Shown here piece after piece: positions 59,821 to 64,000 of a stretch of DNA of 64,000 nucleotides. The DNA lies in assembly GCA_007258455.2 (NCBI GenBank), contig VDFB02193867.1, positions 531,889,071 to 531,953,070 of the forward strand, written 5' to 3'. The stretch's first letter is position 1. The number at the start of each line of letters is the position of its first letter. The notes below the pieces were generated by a model. That model ran no database searches, was not told where the DNA came from, and saw only the letters and a list, made by a program, of their open reading frames with translations. Both the position numbers and the translations under genes were made by a program. The DNA comes from Sequoia sempervirens. Taxonomy: Eukaryota; Streptophyta; Pinopsida; Cupressales; Cupressaceae.

Positions 59821-60639
59821 ACTCAACAAAATAACAAATGCCGACGCCAACGGAGGAACGCACAGGAGCCACGTGTCATCAGTTGACTGGCTGCCGATAA
59901 CACGTCATCGCTGACAAAGTTGACCAAATGCTGACTGGGATCCGACTGTGCAATGACGTGGATGCTGACTGTGCAATGACTCAGATGATGATGTGGCATA
60001 CAGACTGCTGACTGGATGCTGACCATGCTGCCACCTCAACGCTGACTGTGTGTACGGATGTACGGACTGCCACGTGTCAGATTCTGATTCATCCGTACAG
60101 TGCCGATGAGGATGGAACGTGTCAAATTCTGATTCGCTGTCCGTACAGTATGGAATGATGACGTCAGCAACTGTACCTTCAAAGTCAACCAAACTTTGAC
60201 TGCTGATAAGTTGAGCCTCCAATGTCGGATTTCGACGAAATGAATTGCATTGGAAAGCTTACGATGAGCTCTTCGCGATGACGCTGACTTTGAATATTTT
60301 TGACGATGCCATTTTTTTGCCTTCTAAACGCCCCTGATTCCCAATTTGACCGAAGGTTTGACTGGCCATAACTCGTGCAAACAGACTCCTTTTCGCTCCG
60401 TTCGAGTTGCATTGGAACCAAGACACTGAGCTCTTTCTGATGGTGCAAATTCTGGAGAAAAATAAGACACTTCAATTTTCACTGAAAAATGTCCACCGGA
60501 TCAGCATCTCCAACATGGAGCCTGATAACAATCAGGAGCACCATTCAACCTCACTTATTCAAATTTCACAAAAAATAGGCTTCAATCTCTCAATTCCTTC
60601 AATCCTCAAGCACTGTAGACAAGATTATAAACCATTTTT

Positions 60640-60905
60640 AGATACCCTTTAATGACTTCTAAAACATATCTCAAATTCACCATAGGTTGTTTTGGAACAA
60701 GCTGCAAATTGTATTTACTTTAAAGTTTCTAAAGAATTTTCAACAAATCTAATTTGTGTTTATCCTACAATTATTGTAGTCCATGAGACCACATTTATTT
60801 GAGGCATTTTTTCAAACACTTCAAGTGCCTTGTCTATGATCCCACATATAGCATACATGTTGGTTGAGGAGCACCTAAGCTTCCATTTACAAATTTGAAG
60901 GCCAT
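60640..60905 (-). pseudogene. pentatricopeptide repeat (PPR) protein fragment
   Basis: The minus strand reads MYAICGIIDKALEVFEKMPQ then INVVSWTTII at about 60870-60775, followed by TQIRFVENSLETLK. These are the typical plant PLS-type PPR blocks (NMYAKCG...A--VF--MP--NVVSWT--I-GY). Stops follow the second repeat and no long frame survives. PPR proteins bind organellar RNA; this piece is only about two repeats long and dead. Confidence 0.65.
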
Positions 60906-61600
60906 TGCATCTTAGTAGGTCATTTTATGTTAATTAGGTCTTGTGAGACCATTCACTATGAATTAGGATTATTTTAGAGTCCATTGGGTAAAAGAGACAA
61001 AGTTGCAAAAAAGTTGTAAAATTGCAAACTATCAAAAGTTGTTGGAGGTCATTTTTGTCAAGTTTTGTAGAATTGCTAAATATGGTGCAACATGACAAAT
61101 TTTGCATGTCTAAGGAAAATAGATGCTCCTCCATCGAACAAAAAATGCACATTGATAAATTGAATATATACTTGATATACCAATTTAAATAATAAGGAAA
61201 TATTAAACTGGAGACAACCAGATAATTGAATATTTTCAACAAACAATTGATACCAATATAAAGCCACATAATCGGAGATCCTTCATTGATTTCCTCAAAA
61301 TTATATCTGCAACATACTCTTTTGAAATGGAAACATTATGGAAGCTTTTTGTTGTCTATCTATCCCTATTTTCCTACTATCCTCTCCTATATCCTTCTTT
61401 TGGTCTTGGTCTCTCTTATATACATGAGAGGCAACAAGCTTCAGACCAAAAGACATGACTCTTGATAACAAAACATGATTTTGAACTTAATTTAAGAAAC
61501 TAACACAATCATAAACATGTGTACCAATCCATTAATCTCTGAGTAAAAGCACATGGTCATCTAAGACCTGTTCAAAGCTTTTACTGTATGATAGGGTCCA
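60906..61600. other. AT-rich stretch without a recognisable gene
   Basis: Only short open stretches of low-information sequence (for example 60934-61269 minus) with no domain. Confidence 0.5.
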
Positions 61601-61618
61601 CATCTTACCACCGACCGA

Positions 61619-64000
61619 TTATGACTGTTGCTTAGTTGTGCCTGGATTATCCCCTACCCGATTTATAAACAGATTGGAAGATGAGAGGTGATCAATGTAC
61701 CTCTGTTCTACATGAGTGTCGACATTGGATATGAACACCTTCATATCATACTCTATGTACATGAATTTCTCAATTTGTTTATGAGTATTCTGCAAGACCA
61801 TATCCTCATTGTTGATCTCCTGCAATGAAATTGTTAGAGACTATAAATTATGCTTTCCAATCATCCCTTTCTCAAAGATTCCCTATATCATCATGGAATG
61901 CAGGAACCAAATTACAACAAACGAGGTATTCTTCGAGTCTTTCTTGATATTGGTTGTGGGATCTCACCAAATCATTATATCTTTGCAGTGCTTGGTCTTT
62001 TAGGATCTGTTTACCCAGAAGTTCCTTCTTTTTATCAATCTTTCTTCCTTGTAATCAGACATTCTCCTCTAGTGCTGATTGTGTTTGCTTAAATACACCC
62101 CAATAATCGTTAGCTTGCTTTATCAGCTTATTGAACCTCTCTTTGATTATCTCAGACACATCATTGTACTTAATGATTTTCACCTCCTTTTCTAGTGTTT
62201 TACACTTTTCTTGGGCTTTCAAATGGGAGTTTTTCCAATAGGCTACATTAGCTAATGCATCTAACACTCTCTTATCCTTTTCGAGCCATGGAGTGTAAAA
62301 TTTTGGAGTAGAAGAGGAAGATGACTTCTCCATTTGATGTGATAACTGCTTTTTTAATTTGTCATTCTCTTTGACCAAATTTTCAATTTGTGCTCTAGTG
62401 AATTTTGCCACATTGACATTTAGCTCTGCAGTTTCTAAGGGATTAGTGTTTGCAACTCTTTTGACCAAAAGGTGTCCAAATACTTGATTAGGATTGTCAA
62501 TCACTATCGGCCTCTTCTCATGAGGCTATAGTGACCAAATAAGCAAGGAAACCTCATCTAGATTGTATCTAGAGCCTGAATATATCTTACCACTAGCTTC
62601 CTCTGATAAGTTCATTGTTGTATCCCCTCTTTTTCTGAAATTGTCAAACACAATTATTGAGCTCATGTCCCATATTGGTAGAAGTAGTACCCCAACCTCT
62701 TGAAGTAATTCTCTACCTCTTTCAGGAGTGATGGATTGCATTTCCCTGTCAACTTCCTTCCTTTTTCAATTCTTCTAAGGCATCAACTTCCTTTTCAAGA
62801 GTAATGTCTTGCTCCTTTTGTCTTATTTTCTTCCCCTTATACTCATAGACAAATGATTTGAACTCAGGAGTTTTAAAAAAAACATTATCAGAAATGAATT
62901 CATGAATAGCCTTGACCCTAATTTCATCAGATAACTCATCTGATGTTTTAAATTTTACAAGTTCCTGAGGGGGCTCATATTGTGTAATCATAGGGTCCTT
63001 TATTTGTTCCACTGGTTGCTCCTCTCCTCATCACTTCCTCCCTCTTCACTGTTGTCAGTGGAGAAACATACATCAGGGGAGGGTTGTGGGGGTATGTGAT
63101 CCAAAGGCTCCACATCCTTAGCATGCATTCCTATGTAACTCATATGAGATGTATCAAAAACATATGAGGGCACATCTTTTACTATTTCATTCATATGAGC
63201 AATAAGCTGCTCAATCCTAGCCAAGGGATATTGTATATCAATAAATGCTTCTCTATATGATGGGACATTCTTTCTCTTCCATTCCTCTGCAAGCACAACT
63301 TTATTGTATGAGGCCATTCTCTCTCTAGTTGAAGCTTCATCTCAGTTCCTGATCACATCATCAAGTGCAAACCAATGCTCATACCCTAAAAAATTCTGAG
63401 TTAATATTGCTTGATGAATAAATCCCTCTACATCAAATTTATTTCTTTCATACCCAAGAGGAAGGTTGTAATGAGTTAATTTAGCATCATTTTCTTCATA
63501 TCCTTCAATGGCACATATTGTGAAATCTCCAAAACAAAGAGTGTTAGGCAAGAGTGATTGTTTAGTATGACTCTTGAGATGTTTAGTATTAGACCTTGCT
63601 AATTGTCGTACTATTTCCAAATAAGAAACTCTATTAGGAACCACTCGGGGTAGAAAATTTGGAACCCCTTCAAATCCATATACCCTTATTACTGTGCAAT
63701 CAAAGAAGGCATACCGGTCTCCCCAATTATGGTTCACCTTGCCTCTCGGGCTGTTTTCCTTTGGTGTCAAAAATATCTACACTTGAGGGGATAAATTATG
63801 ATCATATGAATAGCCTATCAACTTCATTAGTGGTTTAACAAAATATTCTTCAAAATATAAATAGTGAGACCTCTCACATTGACTATCCCATAGTGCAGTC
63901 CACATTTGTACAGGTTTAAAGTTTCCATCTTTATCTATGTCTTTGATTCTTAATTCTTTACTCCGCACATTTCTAGCATGTCCCTCATATAAAATTAAAT
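61619..64000 (-). pseudogene. decayed coding region of unknown family, runs off the right edge
   Basis: Mostly one minus-strand frame is open in long pieces: 63968 and beyond (HARNVRSKELRIKDIDKDGN continues past the window edge), 63770-63342, 63317-63000, 62741-62526 and 62504-62055, separated by single stops, with an excursion into another frame at 63012-62749. The N-terminal half has globular-looking sequence (GFEGVPNFLPRVVPNRVSYL, LTQNFLGYEHWFALDDV). The middle is acidic (FSTDNSEEGGSDEER). The C-terminal part looks like a coiled coil (QIENLVKENDKLKKQLSHQ, KTLEKEVKIIK) and continues with charged helices to about 61650. I do not recognise the family. The layout would suit a transposon-borne or structural protein, but that is a guess. 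Confidence 0.5.

Larger units (their letters stand above)
54935..60503 (-). mobile_element. non-autonomous LTR retrotransposon with gag-protease only (TR-GAG-like)
   Basis: Complete by structure: two LTRs (54935-56612 and 58825-60503) with TGATCT...GATCA ends, a tRNA-iMet type primer-binding site next to the right LTR, a purine tract next to the left LTR, and a perfect GCATC duplication at 54930-54934 and 60504-60508. The 2.2 kb interior holds a gag-protease frame and a short hydrophobic frame; no RT, RNase H or integrase motif is present in any frame. The LTRs differ at about 45 sites by eye (about 2.7 percent), mostly C/T and G/A. It is therefore much younger than the copia element at 6.4 kb (about 9 percent). 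It would need another element's polymerase to move. Confidence 0.9.
58825..60503 (-). repeat. 5' LTR of the gag-protease element (1679 bp)
   Basis: Aligns end to end with 54935-56612 at a constant offset of 3890 until a one-base indel near 60310. Followed by GCATC, the right target duplication. Confidence 0.9.

Overview
The window looks like plant nuclear DNA from a large, repeat-rich genome. I infer a gymnosperm, and only moderately: the sequence is AT-rich, decayed Ty1/copia and Ty3/gypsy elements carry very long LTRs, the few host genes are plant-type fragments (COG1, farnesyl diphosphate synthase, PPR, plant mobile domain), and no host gene is intact. Nothing is bacterial or viral: there are no operons, CRISPR arrays or ribosome-binding-site architecture.

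Layout. 0.3-2.3 kb: a decayed plant-mobile-domain (PMD) gene on the minus strand. 2.4-4.3 kb: short-motif repeats and AT-rich palindromic DNA. 4.3-5.5 kb: the 3' end and LTR of a retrotransposon. 5.5-6.4 kb and 12.3-12.5 kb: degenerate TTAGGG/CCCTAA DNA split by a full-length dead Ty1/copia element (6436-12296). 12.8 kb: an AT-rich foldback. 13.5-14.3 kb: a second PMD pseudogene, inverted relative to the first. 14.3-24.7 kb: a dead Ty3/gypsy element (minus strand, chromodomain-like tail) with a 3.86 kb LTR at one end and a truncated one at the other. 25.8-27.7 kb: LTR-like sequence. 27.8-28.4 kb: more degenerate CCCTAA. 29.5 kb: one exon of farnesyl diphosphate synthase, then a run of 100 N (30367-30466).

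After the gap, 30467-50219 repeats 10644-30366 almost base for base. The first copy ends exactly at the left edge of the gap and the second begins exactly at its right edge. This is what two unmerged overlapping (possibly allelic) contig ends look like, so most features at 30.5-50.2 kb are probably the same locus seen twice. Beyond that, 50.2-54.6 kb holds two tandem broken copies of the middle and C-terminal part of COG1 (minus strand), plus a smaller COG1 scrap and a foldback element.

The most interesting object is at 54935-60503: a complete LTR retrotransposon with a perfect 5-bp target duplication (GCATC) and LTRs differing at only about 45 sites by eye. Its interior has a nearly open gag-protease frame but no reverse transcriptase, RNase H or integrase. 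Each LTR carries, antisense to gag, two tRNA-like modules in tandem with good Pol III A and B boxes and T-run terminators. This recalls Cassandra elements, whose LTRs carry 5S rRNA promoters, but with tRNA-like sequence in a gag-only (TR-GAG-like) element. To its right lie a PPR fragment and a longer decayed coding region of unknown family that runs off the window.
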